Part shown: one piece after another, positions 16,417 to 26,766 of the stretch
How the letters are laid out: each line of letters starts with the position of its first letter
Position numbering within the stretch: position 1 is the first letter of the stretch
From: Rhodoferax sp. OV413
GTDB lineage: Bacteria; Pseudomonadota; Gammaproteobacteria; Pseudomonadales; Pseudohongiellaceae
NCBI GenBank assembly: GCA_943330915.2
Contig: CALQJO020000020.1
Coordinates: forward strand, 1 to 49,243
DNA length: 49,243 bases
Direction of reading: 5' to 3'
The notes under the pieces: generated by a model
Databases searched by the model: none
What the model saw: only the letters and a program-made list of their open reading frames with translations
What the model was told of the DNA's origin: nothing
Position numbers and translations under genes: made by a program

Positions 16417-17658
16417 CTACAGAAATGCTTCCAGAACACTGTTGAGGAACGCATAACCACGCTCGGTAGTCGTGATCCGTTCGCCATCGACAGTCAGAAG
16501 CCCTTGATGCTGCAAAGAGTCTACCTGCTTTGTATGGCGGCTGAAAGGCAGCCCTGTCAGCTTCTCAAACTGGCTGACGGTGAATCCTTCCCGCAAACGC
16601 AGGGCATTGAGCAAAAATTCTACCGGTAAGTCCTCTGCCTCGATTGGGCTGGCATCCGCCAGATAGGGATAGCGTATCAGCAGATTGCTGTTGGCCTGCG
16701 CGAGGCTGTTTTTTGCTGCCTGCAGATAATGCGCGGGTTGCTTTCGTTTGCGTAGTCGTAGAATGCGATGTTTGTGCGGTTCAGTGAGTTTGGCGTGGGC
16801 GCCGGCACCAATGCCGAGGTAATCTCCAAAGCGCCAATAATTCAGGTTATGCCTGGACGCTTCGCCGGCGCGCGCAAACGCGGAGACCTCATAACGCTGG
16901 TAACCCTGTTCGTGCAGCAGTGCCAGTCCCGCATCCTGAATATCAATCAGGGTATCCTCCGCGGGCAAAGCAGGCGTGTGCTTGAAAAATGCCGTGTTGG
17001 GTTCGATGGTCAACTGATACCAGGACAGATGTTCAGGCGCAAAACCGATGGCTTTGTGAAGATCATTCAAGGCCGCCTCAGGTGTCTGCTCTTGCAGGCC
17101 ATACATCAAATCCAGATTCAGGCGCCTGAAGCCCGCTTTGCGTGCAAAATCGATGGCTCTTTCAGCGTCATGATGATCGTGAATACGCCCCAGATTTTTC
17201 AGCTGTTGTGCATCAAAACTCTGAATGCCCAGCGACAAGCGATTGATGCCGGCTGCATGGTAGTCCGCGAATTTTTCCCGTTCCGCAGTGCCCGGGTTTG
17301 CCTCCAGGGTGATTTCGATATCACTGCTGAATGTCAGGGATGTTTGCAGACCATTCAGCAGACGATCATAGGCGTTTGCGGACAACAGACTGGGTGTGCC
17401 GCCGCCAATAAAAATGCTGTGTATCTCGCGTTTCTGAACATACGGCAGGTCTTGCTGCAGATCGTCCAGCAAGGCGCTGATATAGTCGTCCTCGGGCAAC
17501 TCGCCCCCGCTGTCGTGTTCATGCGAGTTAAAGTCGCAATAGGGGCATTTGCGTACACACCATGGCACATGAATGTACAGGCTCAGCGGCGGCAGTGTCA
17601 GTGTTGGCGCCCCGGCCGTTGTGCTGTCACCAGTGTGATTGTCAGGCTGGCTGTTCAC
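16417..17658 (-). CDS. hemW: HemW, radical SAM haem chaperone-like protein
   Basis: Coproporphyrinogen-oxidase-like radical SAM protein now regarded as a haem chaperone (HemW) rather than an oxidase. The iron-sulfur cysteines are Cys34, Cys38 and Cys41 in [17 protein letters not shown] (SAM/GGE-like) and the HNLNYW segment, matching the HNxxYW motif of HemW, are present. A HemN C-terminal domain follows (413 residues in all). The start is GTG at 17658, overlapping the rdgB stop (GTGA). The gene order rdgB-hemW is conserved in many gammaproteobacteria. Confidence 0.93.
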   Translation of the reverse strand: MNSQPDNHTGDSTTAGAPTLTLPPLSLYIHVPWCVRKCPYCDFNSHEHDSGGELPEDDYISALLDDLQQDLPYVQKREIHSIFIGGGTPSLLSANAYDRLLNGLQTSLTFSSDIEITLEANPGTAEREKFADYHAAGINRLSLGIQSFDAQQLKNLGRIHDHHDAERAIDFARKAGFRRLNLDLMYGLQEQTPEAALNDLHKAIGFAPEHLSWYQLTIEPNTAFFKHTPALPAEDTLIDIQDAGLALLHEQGYQRYEVSAFARAGEASRHNLNYWRFGDYLGIGAGAHAKLTEPHKHRILRLRKRKQPAHYLQAAKNSLAQANSNLLIRYPYLADASPIEAEDLPVEFLLNALRLREGFTVSQFEKLTGLPFSRHTKQVDSLQHQGLLTVDGERITTTERGYAFLNSVLEAFL

Positions 17659-18281
17659 GCAGCGCTGCCGTAACGGGCGTTGAGCGCCGCCAGCAGCAGT
17701 TGACTGGCCTGTGCGCGGTGGCTGATGTGATTTTTCTCGTCAGCGCTGAGTTCAGCTGAGCTGCAGCCGCGTTCGGGCACCAGAAACAGGGGATCGTAAC
17801 CAAAACCGCCTGCGCCCGCTGTGGCGTGCAAGATGCTGCCGTGCCATTGGCCATGACACACCAGCGGCGTTGGGTCAGCGGCATGGCGCATAAACACCAG
17901 TACACAATGAAACTGTGCGCCGCGTTGATGGTCGGGGATTTCGCGCAGCGCCTCTATCAGCTTGGTGTTGTTAGCCTGATCGAGCGCCAGTCCTTTGACG
18001 TTAGCGGGCAGCTGCGCGTAGCGCGCAGAATAAATTCCCGGAGCGCCCCCCAATGCGTCCACGGCAAGCCCGGAGTCGTCAGCAATGGACGGCAAGCCGG
18101 TTATCGCACTGGCATGACGCGCCTTAATGATGGCATTTTCGATAAAGGTGAGACCGGTTTCCTCGGCATCGACCACGCCAAGCTCGGACTGCGCAATGAT
18201 GTTAACCGGCAGCGCAGCCAACATAGACTGTAGCTCTTTCAGCTTGCCGACATTACTGCTGGCTAACACAATTTTCTGCAT
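17655..18281 (-). CDS. rdgB: dITP/XTP pyrophosphatase RdgB
   Basis: House-cleaning nucleotidase that removes dITP, ITP and XTP by hydrolysis to the monophosphate, keeping deaminated purines out of DNA. Signature pieces are [10 protein letters not shown] near the start, [13 protein letters not shown] around residue 68, GIYSARYA and [10 protein letters not shown]. It is 208 residues from the ATG at 18281. A GTG one codon earlier is also possible. The start region overlaps the metW stop, and the gene's own stop overlaps hemW. Confidence 0.95.
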   Translation of the reverse strand: MQKIVLASSNVGKLKELQSMLAALPVNIIAQSELGVVDAEETGLTFIENAIIKARHASAITGLPSIADDSGLAVDALGGAPGIYSARYAQLPANVKGLALDQANNTKLIEALREIPDHQRGAQFHCVLVFMRHAADPTPLVCHGQWHGSILHATAGAGGFGYDPLFLVPERGCSSAELSADEKNHISHRAQASQLLLAALNARYGSAA

Positions 18282-18889
18282 CACTGACCGCCTTGCTGAC
18301 CACGAGCAAAGTGATAAATCGCAATTTCACTCAGCAAATTGGGGAAGGCGCGAATGATGGCACTATCGCGGTGTTTGTTGTCGACAACCGTGCGGGTGAT
18401 GACATCGATATTTTTTGCGAGGCAGAAATCATCAAAGTCGCGCACTGTACAAAAATGGATGTTGGGCGTGTCGTACCACTGATAGGGCATAAAGTCTGAC
18501 ACCGGCATCCTACCCTTGAAGGCGATATGTGCACGGCTCTTCCAGTTACCAAAATTCGGGAAGGTCACGATACAGTTTTTGCCGATGCGCAGCATTTCCT
18601 CAACCAGCAGATCGGGATAGTGCATGGCCTGCAAGGTCTGTGTCAGCAGGACCGTGTCAAAACTATGTGTCTCAAAGTTGCCAAGACCTTTATTCATGTC
18701 CTGTTGTATGACATCGATACCTTTGTTCAGGCACGCATCAATCTTGTTGTTATCAATCTCAAGGCCAAGACCAATGGTGCCTTTATTGTCACGCAGAAAC
18801 GCCAGCAGGCTGCCGTCACCACAGCCCAGATCCAGTACACGGCTGCCAGGCTTGATCCATTTTTGAATAATTTCCAGATCTGCGCGCAT
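18281..18889 (-). CDS. metW: MetW, methyltransferase-like partner of MetX
   Basis: SAM-methyltransferase fold protein of 202 residues with motif I as [11 protein letters not shown] near residue 19. In proteobacteria MetW is encoded directly after metX, and it is needed for full activity of succinyl-type MetX in species where this was tested, so it acts in methionine synthesis rather than as a known methylase. The start shares one base with the metX stop (TGATG), and the end overlaps rdgB. Confidence 0.93.
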   Translation of the reverse strand: MRADLEIIQKWIKPGSRVLDLGCGDGSLLAFLRDNKGTIGLGLEIDNNKIDACLNKGIDVIQQDMNKGLGNFETHSFDTVLLTQTLQAMHYPDLLVEEMLRIGKNCIVTFPNFGNWKSRAHIAFKGRMPVSDFMPYQWYDTPNIHFCTVRDFDDFCLAKNIDVITRTVVDNKHRDSAIIRAFPNLLSEIAIYHFARGQQGGQ

Positions 18890-20079
18890 CAGCAGGCCAC
18901 CTCCTGTTTGACACGATTCAGATAGGTGGTCATCGCTTGCATATATCGGGGAACAGGCAACAAAAACGCGTCATGACCTTCATCCGCTTCAATGTCCAGA
19001 TAACTGACCTGTTTGCCAGCTTTTAACAGCGCGGTGACGATTTCCTGCGTCCGTTCCGGCGGGAATCGCCAGTCGGTGCTGTAAGACACCAGCAGGAAGC
19101 GGCAATCACTTTTTGCAAAGGCTTTGCTCAGATCGCCATCGTAATCAACGCTGGGATCAAAATAATCCAGTGCTTTGGTCATCAACAGATAGGAGTTGGC
19201 ATCAAACGTTTCTGAAAAACGTTCACCCTGGTAATGCAGATAACTTTCCACCTGGAAGTCCACATCAAAACCAAAACTCAGTTTGCCGGCACGTAAATCG
19301 CGGCCGAGATTCAGCGACGCTTCTTTGATCTCTTGTGTGGCTTTGCCGAATTTTTCGCGCATGGCGCTATCTGACAGGTAAGTGATGTGTCCGACCATGC
19401 GCGCCAGCATCAGACCCTTTTTGGGAATTGTCCCATAGTCGAGGTAGCGACCCGCGTGGAAGTCAGGATCGCCGGTGATGGACTGGCGCGCCACTTCATT
19501 AAAGGCAATGTTCTGCGCCGACAGTTTGGGGGCAACCGCCAGCATAATGGCATGGCGTACCCGTTCGGGATAACTGATGGACCAGCGCATCACCTGCATG
19601 CCGCCCAGGCTGCCGCCAATCACGGCGGCCCACTGGTAAACGCCAAGGCGATCAGCCAGTCGTGCCTGACTGTTCACCCAGTCGCGCACAGTAACCACCG
19701 GGAAATCAGGGCCGTACCAGGTGCCGGTATCCGGGTTGATTGACCCCGGACCGGTGCTGCCTGCGCAGCCGCCCAGATTATTCAGGCTGACAACAAAAAA
19801 ATGATTGGTATCAATGGGTTTGCCAGGACCGATACACACATCCCACCAGCCGGGTTTTTTATCGGTCATGCTGTGATAACCGGCTGCATGGTGGTCACCA
19901 CTCAGTGCCGGGCAAATCAGAATGGCGTTAGATTTATCCGCATTCAGTTCGCCGTAGGTTTCGACCATCAAGTCATAGCTTTTGATCACTTTACCGCTGC
20001 GCAGGATCAGCGGTTCGTCAAAATGAAAACATTGCGGAGTCACAATCCCAACGGAATCTTCCGGCAGAAATTCGGGCAT
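18889..20079 (-). CDS. metX: Homoserine O-acyltransferase MetX
   Basis: Activates homoserine by acylation in the methionine pathway. Alpha/beta-hydrolase fold with the nucleophile Ser in GGSLGGM, the catalytic Asp in the C-terminal half and His in [11 protein letters not shown]. The ATG at 20079 (396 residues) is chosen. An earlier in-frame ATG at 20142 would run into yggT and add an unlike N-terminus. Pairing with metW suggests the succinyl-CoA-using type, but residues that decide acetyl versus succinyl cannot be settled by eye. Confidence 0.93.
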   Translation of the reverse strand: MPEFLPEDSVGIVTPQCFHFDEPLILRSGKVIKSYDLMVETYGELNADKSNAILICPALSGDHHAAGYHSMTDKKPGWWDVCIGPGKPIDTNHFFVVSLNNLGGCAGSTGPGSINPDTGTWYGPDFPVVTVRDWVNSQARLADRLGVYQWAAVIGGSLGGMQVMRWSISYPERVRHAIMLAVAPKLSAQNIAFNEVARQSITGDPDFHAGRYLDYGTIPKKGLMLARMVGHITYLSDSAMREKFGKATQEIKEASLNLGRDLRAGKLSFGFDVDFQVESYLHYQGERFSETFDANSYLLMTKALDYFDPSVDYDGDLSKAFAKSDCRFLLVSYSTDWRFPPERTQEIVTALLKAGKQVSYLDIEADEGHDAFLLPVPRYMQAMTTYLNRVKQEVAC

Positions 20080-20098
20080 GATGCGGTGTCGTCCTTTT

Positions 20099-20677
20099 TT
20101 ACATGCCGGGAACAAACGCGGGATTGGCGCCCATCGGTGCAACCAACAAAATCTTCAGAATCTGAATCGCCAGAAACACAAAAATCGGGGACAGATCCAG
20201 TCCGCCCATTGAAGGCAGCAATCGTCGGAAGGGTGCCATGATCGGCTCTGTTAGTTGACGAACCAATACCAGCGCCGGATGCTCGCTGAACGGTGCAATG
20301 AAGCTGGAAACAATAGAGACCAGCAGCGCCCAGAAATAGATGTCGAGGATAAAATTAATGATGCCGCCGACTGCCCAGGTCATCACCAGACCCACAGAAG
20401 GCAGTTCAAAACCTGCGATCAGGATCAGGACACAGATCAGTGTGCATTGAACCAGCATCGCAAACACCAGCGTTGCAAAATCCACTCCTTTAAATCCCGG
20501 AATAAAGCGGCGGAATAACTGCACGCCGGGGTCGGTAACACGTACGACCATCTGAGTGATGGGATTGTAGAAATCAGCCCGTGATATCTGCAGCAGGAAT
20601 CGCAGCAGCACCGCCATCATAAAAAGGGTGCCCATTGTGCTGACCAGCAAACTGCCAATACTACCAATTGCATTCAT
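20099..20677 (-). CDS. yggT: YggT-family membrane protein
   Basis: Integral inner-membrane protein of 192 residues made of two similar YggT repeats, each with two hydrophobic segments (about 1-95 and 100-190). Each repeat contains an [16 protein letters not shown]- or [15 protein letters not shown]-type amphipathic stretch. The family is linked to osmotic tolerance and to organising membrane processes, but no enzyme activity is known. It lies 45 bp after proC and 19 bp before metX, a common gammaproteobacterial order. Confidence 0.92.
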   Translation of the reverse strand: MNAIGSIGSLLVSTMGTLFMMAVLLRFLLQISRADFYNPITQMVVRVTDPGVQLFRRFIPGFKGVDFATLVFAMLVQCTLICVLILIAGFELPSVGLVMTWAVGGIINFILDIYFWALLVSIVSSFIAPFSEHPALVLVRQLTEPIMAPFRRLLPSMGGLDLSPIFVFLAIQILKILLVAPMGANPAFVPGM

Positions 20678-20722
20678 GATGTTGTCTCTTGCCGGGCTGC
20701 AGGCCCCGCCTCGTAACGAAAG

Positions 20723-21532
20723 TTATTTAGCCAGTTCAGCAGCCCGCTTCTGTGCAGCTTCTACCGCGTTGGCGACAATACGCTCAAATCCATCGCGCTG
20801 GAAGCTTAACAAGGCCTGTTCAGTCGTGCCACCGGGAGATGTTACCCGCCTGCGTAATTCATCGGGAGCCACGTCACTGTCAGCCGCCAGCTTGCCGGCG
20901 CCGAGAGCTGTCTGAATACTGAGCTGGCGCGCCACATCGGCATCCAGGCCCAGCGCCACGGCAGCTTTCTCCAGTGCTTCCATCATCAGGAAAAAATACG
21001 CAGGGCCGCTGCCTGAGAGCGCGGTAACGGTATCAATATCACGCTCAGTGCGCAGCCAGCAGGTAATGCCAACAGCTGACAGAATCTCCCCTGCCAGCGC
21101 GATGTCGCCCGCCGAGCAGCGTGTATTGGCAAACAAACCCGTAGCACCTTCCCCGACCAGTGCGGGGGTGTTGGGCATGCAGCGCACAATCGCGCGATCG
21201 TGGCCTAACCAGCTTTCCATCGAACTGACCGGGATGCCGGCGGCGATCGAGATAATCAGACAGTCCGGTTTTTTGATGCCGGCGCGCAATGATTCGCAAG
21301 CAGCCGCCATCACCTGAGGTTTGACCGCCAGTATGATCACATCGGCATTGGCAGCAATCTCGGCGCTGGTACCAGTCCGGATTCCACATTCGTGCTGCAA
21401 CAACTGCAACTTTTCCTGATCAATGTCGGTTGCAAACAGTTGTGACGCAGGAACAGCTTTCGCAAGTAATCCACGGATCAGGCTGTTGGCCATGTTGCCC
21501 GCGCCAATGAACGCTATCTGACTTTTATTCAA
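20723..21532 (-). CDS. proC: Pyrroline-5-carboxylate reductase ProC
   Basis: Last step of proline synthesis, NAD(P)H-dependent reduction of pyrroline-5-carboxylate. Rossmann motif IGAGNMANSLIRGLL at the N-terminus, MPNTPALVG in the middle, and the substrate-binding ALSGSGPAYFFL in the C-terminal helical domain; 269 residues. The start is TTG at 21532, supported by GGGAG seven bases upstream and by the conserved N-terminus beginning right there. The usual upstream neighbour yggS is absent, and an AI-2E-family gene takes its place. Confidence 0.95.
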   Translation of the reverse strand: MNKSQIAFIGAGNMANSLIRGLLAKAVPASQLFATDIDQEKLQLLQHECGIRTGTSAEIAANADVIILAVKPQVMAAACESLRAGIKKPDCLIISIAAGIPVSSMESWLGHDRAIVRCMPNTPALVGEGATGLFANTRCSAGDIALAGEILSAVGITCWLRTERDIDTVTALSGSGPAYFFLMMEALEKAAVALGLDADVARQLSIQTALGAGKLAADSDVAPDELRRRVTSPGGTTEQALLSFQRDGFERIVANAVEAAQKRAAELAK

Positions 21533-21588
21533 AACGATACTCCCGATTCCACAAGCCGGTATTCTAGCCCAGCAAATGATGCCAGCGC

Positions 21589-22638
21589 TTAGTCTTCTGC
21601 GTCGTTAAACTCTTTGCTGAAAATGGTCCAGAAACTCAGAAACAATGCGGCAATCAAAGGACCGATGACAAAGCCGGTAATGCCCAGCATGCTGATACCG
21701 CCCAGTGTTGAGAACAGCACAATGTAGTCAGGCAGTTTGGTATCGCGCCCTACCAATATTGGACGCAGAACGTTGTCTGCCAGTCCTATCACCAATGCCC
21801 CGTAAGCAACCAGGATGGATGCCTTTTCCCATTCACCGGTGGCGTAAAGATAAATTGCCATCGGCAACCACACCAGAGACGCACCCACCGCGGGCACCAA
21901 GGACAAAAAGGCCATGACCACCGAGAGCAGCAGCACCGCCGGCAATCCCAGAACCCAGAAGATCAAACCGCCCAGCGCGCCTTGTACCAGTGCCACCACC
22001 AGATTGCCCTTGACGGTGGCGCGCGCGACTTCGGCAAACTTCTGAAACAGCAACTGACGGCGTTCGTTGTTCAGGGGGACGGCGTTGCGCATCCAGCCAA
22101 CAATACTGACGCCATCGCGCAGCAAGAAGAAACTCAGATACAGCATCAAGCCCAGGCTCAGGGTAAAGGTCAACGCATCACGGCCCCAGCTCAGGGCTTG
22201 TTGTGACAGGATGCGACTCATGGCGATGGCTGCTTCGGACAGATAATTGCGGATCACTGAGGTATCAATACCAAGACGCGTCAGCAGATCCGGCAGAATG
22301 GGTACCGCATTGCCGATGCGATCCAGAACGTCCTGAGGGTTGAGTTCCTGGTTCTCAATCAGCTGGTACAGTTGCGCGCCCTCGCGCACAAATCCGAAGG
22401 CTATGGCAATGACGGGCATTACCACTAGCACAAAGCCTATCGCCAGCGTACTCAGCGCCGCCAGTGACGGGCGGTTACCAAAGCGGCGAGTTAATCGTGC
22501 ATGCAATGGGTAAAACAGCAGCGACATGACCCCCGCCCAGAATATTGCTGTCCAGAATGGCAGCAACATCATTATAAACAGCAGACTGAGCGCAATCAGA
22601 ACAACAATAAACGTACGCTTTTCCATGACATCGCGCAT
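21589..22638 (-). CDS. AI-2E-family (UPF0118) membrane transporter
   Basis: Polytopic inner-membrane protein of 349 residues with about eight hydrophobic segments and the family's typical large loop (about 90-155) after the third or fourth. The C-terminal region LVPAVGASLVWLP and LADNVLRPILVGRDTKLP, with the ISMLGITGFVIGPLI end, is characteristic. Members include TqsA and sodium/proton antiporters, so the substrate cannot be told. AGGAG seven bases before the ATG supports the start. It follows the ABC permease by 11 bp. Confidence 0.9.
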   Translation of the reverse strand: MRDVMEKRTFIVVLIALSLLFIMMLLPFWTAIFWAGVMSLLFYPLHARLTRRFGNRPSLAALSTLAIGFVLVVMPVIAIAFGFVREGAQLYQLIENQELNPQDVLDRIGNAVPILPDLLTRLGIDTSVIRNYLSEAAIAMSRILSQQALSWGRDALTFTLSLGLMLYLSFFLLRDGVSIVGWMRNAVPLNNERRQLLFQKFAEVARATVKGNLVVALVQGALGGLIFWVLGLPAVLLLSVVMAFLSLVPAVGASLVWLPMAIYLYATGEWEKASILVAYGALVIGLADNVLRPILVGRDTKLPDYIVLFSTLGGISMLGITGFVIGPLIAALFLSFWTIFSKEFNDAED

Positions 22639-22649
22639 ATCAAATCTCC

Positions 22650-24242
22650 TCAGGTGGTACGTTTACGCAGCATTCGCCACAGTTCCAGAATCCTTGGGGG
22701 TTGACCGGTGCGCAAAATACCCTGACGAAAAACCCGTCCGGATAACCACAATACCGCCACGGTGGACAACACCAGCAGGATTGTTGTGCCGACCATGTCA
22801 AACATCGGCGGTTGCGCGGCAGCCCTGTTCATCATAGTGAACGGGGTAAACAGTGGAATCCAGGACATGACGCGCGCCATGGTGCCGTTAGGATCCTGAG
22901 CAATAAAACTCATGGTCAGAATTGGCACAACCAGCACCATCATCAACGGCATCATCAGGCTTTGGGCTTCCTTCAATGTGTTGCACAGGCTGCCGATTGC
23001 CAGAAAGATACCGGCATACAGTGCATAACAGCACACGTAATAGAACACAAAATACGGGATCAGATCCGAGCTCAGCAGTACGTCCAGGATCTGCACAATC
23101 ATGGCTGTTTCGACGGTCTGGTAGAGTCGGATAAACACAAAAAAGGACCCCAGCCACGCCACAATGGTGGTAATGCCGGTCGCTCCTATACCCAGCAGTT
23201 TACCCATCATCAATTCGCCGGGCGTGACGGATGCCAGCAGAACTTCAATGATGCGGTTGGATTTTTCTTCAATGGTATTGCTGAGCAGATATTGGACACT
23301 CTGCATCAGAGATATAAAAATCAGATAGACAAAACCCATGGGGGCCCATTGCCGGAAGGTATCCGCCAGGCTGACCTGCTCGTCGCCAGCGACTTTACCT
23401 GGATCCAGGCGGCTGACGGGCAGGCGGGTGCGCTGAACGTCGCGCACGGCATCAACGTCGATGTTGAGTTCGGTATATTCCTGCTGGCGGATGACGTTAT
23501 TGATACTGGTCTGAATGGCACTGGAAAGTCGTGTATCGGTGAGGTTGCCGGCCCAATACTGCAGGCCTCGGGGCGTGGAATCGTCAGCCATGCCTGTTGG
23601 CACCGGTGCTGGCCGCACGATATCGCTGTCGACATCAGCCGGTATCAGGATCAGTGCAAACAGGCTGACTTGATTGTCGCCTGCCTGCAAGCGCTGCTGA
23701 CCGTTCAAAAAAGGTCTCAGTGTCTCCACAATCTGCTCAGGTGCAGCGTTCAGATCAAGACCCGGGGGCGGCAGTGCGGCTACAAACTGCGGGCGTGGCT
23801 CTTCAAAGTCCGGCGCATCAGTGCGCAGATACGGCCGGGCCATCTGCAAAGCAACCGCCAGCCCGCCATTGCTGAGCCAGTCATCCAGCGCTGCGACCTC
23901 ATCGTTGCTGAAATCATCAATCAACTGATCCATCTGATTGGCGGGTTCATTGCTGATTTCAATACTGTTCGACTCGCTGCGGTTTTCTTGCAAATAACGC
24001 ATAAAATCCAGCATCACCCGGCGCTGGTGCTCGCGGAGTATTGCGGATTCTACGGAGTCGGCATACTGCCCCGACTGATCTACCAGCAGGTAGTAGCGTG
24101 TGGGTGTGGCCGTGGCAAGACGGCTGGATACATGAAAAATGATAAAAAAGACGATTGGCACCAACAACACGCCGATCCAGAATCCCTTGGTCTTGACGTT
24201 CTCAAGATATTCTCGCCATGCGATCAGCAACGTGACTCTCAT
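22650..24242 (-). CDS. ABC-2 type exporter permease (NatB-like)
   Basis: Permease partner of the ATPase encoded just upstream. The ATG at 24242 (530 residues) begins the conserved MRVTLLIAWREYLENVKTKG. An in-frame start at 24347 would overlap the ATPase gene. One membrane segment near the N-terminus (about 22-45) is followed by a large outer domain (about 45-310) and then some six segments (about 315-510). An EEKSNRIIEVLLASVTPGELM stretch, typical of NatB/YhaP-type permeases, lies between. Such pairs export sodium or unknown solutes, and the substrate here is not known. Confidence 0.88.
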   Translation of the reverse strand: MRVTLLIAWREYLENVKTKGFWIGVLLVPIVFFIIFHVSSRLATATPTRYYLLVDQSGQYADSVESAILREHQRRVMLDFMRYLQENRSESNSIEISNEPANQMDQLIDDFSNDEVAALDDWLSNGGLAVALQMARPYLRTDAPDFEEPRPQFVAALPPPGLDLNAAPEQIVETLRPFLNGQQRLQAGDNQVSLFALILIPADVDSDIVRPAPVPTGMADDSTPRGLQYWAGNLTDTRLSSAIQTSINNVIRQQEYTELNIDVDAVRDVQRTRLPVSRLDPGKVAGDEQVSLADTFRQWAPMGFVYLIFISLMQSVQYLLSNTIEEKSNRIIEVLLASVTPGELMMGKLLGIGATGITTIVAWLGSFFVFIRLYQTVETAMIVQILDVLLSSDLIPYFVFYYVCCYALYAGIFLAIGSLCNTLKEAQSLMMPLMMVLVVPILTMSFIAQDPNGTMARVMSWIPLFTPFTMMNRAAAQPPMFDMVGTTILLVLSTVAVLWLSGRVFRQGILRTGQPPRILELWRMLRKRTT

Positions 24243-24267
24243 GCCAGTAGTCTCATCAAAAAAACGT

Positions 24268-25221
24268 TCATCGGAAGTTATGTTCCCTGGCTTCCTGACC
24301 GACCAGATGGACAAACACATCGTGCAGACTGGTCTGAGTAAAATCAAATCGGCTCAGACTGATACTGTTATGAAAACAATGCTGCAGAATCAGTTGCGGG
24401 TTTGTCTGTTCTTTAACATACAGCTCCCACTGTCGCGTGCCCTCAATTCGACCTTCACTGCTGACCGGCAGTTCGCATACCGATAAAACGCCTTCAAGAT
24501 CAGCAAGCGCGCTGAGATCATTCTGACACTCCAGAATGACCCTGCGCGGGATAATCGCTCGCGCTTCATCCACCGTGCCATCAAACACCTTGCTGCCTTG
24601 GGTAATCAACAGCAGGCGCTCGCACAGACGTTCAGCATGTTGCATGATGTGGGTTGAAAAGATCACCGTTTGTCCATTGTTCTTCAGATCCCGTATCAGT
24701 TGTTCAAGTACTTCCTGATTGACCGGATCCAGACCGGAAAATGGTTCATCGAGAATGACAAGTTCCGGACGGTGAGCAATTGATGACAGCACCTGCACCT
24801 TCTGCCCCATCCCCTTGGACAGGGAGTCCACGGTGGCATTGGCAAAATCCTTCAGGCCGTACTGTTCCAGCAGTTCAAAAGCGCGCAGTTTTGCTTCTTT
24901 GCGATGCATGCCTTTGAGGGTGGCAAAGTACGAAATAATCGCCCACACCCTCATTTTTTTGTAGAGGCCCTTTTCTTCGGGCAGATAACCGATGCGACTG
25001 CGAACCTGCATGGCTGATGTGCAGCCAAGCACTTCAATCTCGCCTTCATCGGGGCGGATGATATCGAGGATCATGCGGATGGTGGTGGTTTTACCGGCAC
25101 CGTTAGGTCCGAGGAAACCGTACACTGAGCCTTTGGGAATGCTCAGATTGATACGATTGACGGCAGTGAATTCACCGTAGCGCTTTGTAACATTTGTTAA
25201 AGACAGTACGGATGATGGCAT
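24268..25221 (-). CDS. ABC transporter ATP-binding protein (NatA-like)
   Basis: Nucleotide-binding subunit of 317 residues. Walker A GPNGAGKTTT (about 37-46), signature SLSKGMGQKVQ (about 135), Walker B LVILDEPFSGLD and the H-loop FSTHIM are intact. The C-terminal ~90 residues form a DUF4162-type extension found in NatA/YhaQ-like exporters. It lies 55 bp after gltD behind a strong hairpin and 25 bp before the permease, so the two probably form a separate operon, possibly continuing into the AI-2E-family gene. Confidence 0.92.
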   Translation of the reverse strand: MPSSVLSLTNVTKRYGEFTAVNRINLSIPKGSVYGFLGPNGAGKTTTIRMILDIIRPDEGEIEVLGCTSAMQVRSRIGYLPEEKGLYKKMRVWAIISYFATLKGMHRKEAKLRAFELLEQYGLKDFANATVDSLSKGMGQKVQVLSSIAHRPELVILDEPFSGLDPVNQEVLEQLIRDLKNNGQTVIFSTHIMQHAERLCERLLLITQGSKVFDGTVDEARAIIPRRVILECQNDLSALADLEGVLSVCELPVSSEGRIEGTRQWELYVKEQTNPQLILQHCFHNSISLSRFDFTQTSLHDVFVHLVGQEAREHNFR

Positions 25222-25233
25222 CTCTTGGTTCCG

Positions 25234-25262
25234 AAGCAGATATCCGCAGTGGATATCTGCTT
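25234..25262 (-). terminator. Perfect 12 bp hairpin between gltD and the ABC ATPase
   Basis: AAGCAGATATCC and its exact complement GGATATCTGCTT flank a five-base loop. The stem sits in the 55 bp between the gltD stop and the ATPase start. It is likely the end of the gltBD transcript, but there is no long U tract, so it could also be an mRNA-stabilising or processing hairpin. Confidence 0.5.
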
Positions 25263-25276
25263 TGAAGGCTCAGGTT

Positions 25277-26713
25277 TTAATCTGACAGGTACTTGTTAAT
25301 TGCTTCAGCAACTTTGCGGCCTTCGTCTATCGCACGCACCACCAGCGATTGACCGCGGCGGCAATCACCGGCTGCAAACACTTTCGGGTGGTTGGTGCGG
25401 AAGTCCCCGTATGCAGCTTTGTAATTGGAGCGTGCATCCACTGCAAGTCCCAGCGGCTTGGTAATGTACTGTTCTGGTCCGAGGAATCCCATCGACAACA
25501 GAATCAGATCAGCTTCCCAAAACTTGATGGTGCCAGGTATTTCTTTGAAGCTGGCGTCCACTTCAACGGTATTGATGCCCAGCAGTTTGCCGTTTTCATC
25601 ACGTACAAATTCTTTTCCGCTGATGGAGTACACCCGTGGGTCTTGTCCATCGCGGTGCGCCGCTTCTTCATGGCCGTAATCAACACGGTAAATTTTCGGC
25701 CACAGCGGCCATGGATTGTCAGCGGGACGATGCACCGACGGACGCGGCATAATCTCAAAGTTGACCAGCGATTTGCAGCCGTGACGCAGTGACGTGGCGA
25801 TACAGTCAGTACCGGTGTCACCACCACCAATCACAATCACGTTTTTGCCTTTAGCGCTGATGAAATTGCCGTCAGTCAATTCAGAATCGAGCAGGCTGCG
25901 GGTGTTTGCTGTCAGGAAATCCATCGCCGGATAAATGTTGTCACCCTCGCGGCCCGGAATTGTGAGCTCACGAGCTGTGGTGGCGCCGGTGGTCAGGCAC
26001 AACGCGTCAACGTCTTCCAGCAGATTTTCTACCGACATGCCTCTGTCGCCTGTACCGCCGACGTTAACACGAGTGACAAAGCGTATACCTTCTTCCTCGA
26101 GCAGTTTCACCCGACGCTCAACAACGCTCTTTTCCAGCTTCATATTGGGAATGCCATACATCAACAGTCCCCCGATACGGTCTTCTCGCTCGTAGACAGT
26201 GACCGAGTGGCCAGCCTGGTTAAGTTGTGCGGCGGCTGCAAGGCCGGCAGGACCGGAGCCAATGACTGCTACTTTTTTACCGGTGCGGAATAACGGTGGA
26301 TTAGCAACAACCCAGCCGTTCTCGAACCCGCGGTCAATAATGGCGTTTTCGATATTTTTTATGGTGACCGGCGGATTATTCATGCCCAGTACACAGGAGC
26401 CTTCACATGGCGCCGGGCAGACGCGGCCGGTAAATTCCGGGAAATTATTGGTCTTGTGCAGGCGGTCAAGCGCTTCGCGCCACTGGCCTTTGTAGACCAG
26501 ATCGTTCCATTCGGGGATCAGGTTATAAACCGGGCAACCGTTGTCGGATTGACAAAACGGTACACCGCAATCCATACAGCGGGCACCTTGCGTGGCCAGG
26601 TGCGTATCATCCGGACGCGTGTAGATTTCCTTGTAGTCCAGCAACCGTTCTCCGGGAGCCCGGTACGGTACGGTGCGGCGGTCGAATTCTTTAAAACCCG
26701 TTGGTTTGCCCAT
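25277..26713 (-). CDS. gltD: Glutamate synthase small subunit GltD
   Basis: Beta subunit of NADPH-dependent glutamate synthase. It passes electrons from NADPH through FAD and iron-sulfur clusters to the large subunit. The N-terminal cysteine-rich domain ([16 protein letters not shown], then [12 protein letters not shown]) binds the clusters. The FAD motif [13 protein letters not shown] is near residue 150 and the NADPH motif [10 protein letters not shown] near residue 295. It is 478 residues, normal for the family. AAGG seven bases before the ATG sets the start. It follows gltB by 53 bp. Confidence 0.96.
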   Translation of the reverse strand: MGKPTGFKEFDRRTVPYRAPGERLLDYKEIYTRPDDTHLATQGARCMDCGVPFCQSDNGCPVYNLIPEWNDLVYKGQWREALDRLHKTNNFPEFTGRVCPAPCEGSCVLGMNNPPVTIKNIENAIIDRGFENGWVVANPPLFRTGKKVAVIGSGPAGLAAAAQLNQAGHSVTVYEREDRIGGLLMYGIPNMKLEKSVVERRVKLLEEEGIRFVTRVNVGGTGDRGMSVENLLEDVDALCLTTGATTARELTIPGREGDNIYPAMDFLTANTRSLLDSELTDGNFISAKGKNVIVIGGGDTGTDCIATSLRHGCKSLVNFEIMPRPSVHRPADNPWPLWPKIYRVDYGHEEAAHRDGQDPRVYSISGKEFVRDENGKLLGINTVEVDASFKEIPGTIKFWEADLILLSMGFLGPEQYITKPLGLAVDARSNYKAAYGDFRTNHPKVFAAGDCRRGQSLVVRAIDEGRKVAEAINKYLSD

Positions 26714-26766
26714 GTCTGAACCTTAATCTTTTCAAATGTGTACGTTAACAGGCTGCCATGTATGAG

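Noticed and set aside
16768-17673. Open frame of 301 codons on the plus strand opposite hemW
   Set aside because: Antisense shadow of hemW, with no ribosome site or known sequence pattern.
22812-24341. Open frame of 509 codons on the plus strand opposite the ABC permease
   Set aside because: It is antisense to a well-supported gene. Its translation is rich in His, Gln and Cys without domains, as expected from the reverse of a membrane-protein gene.
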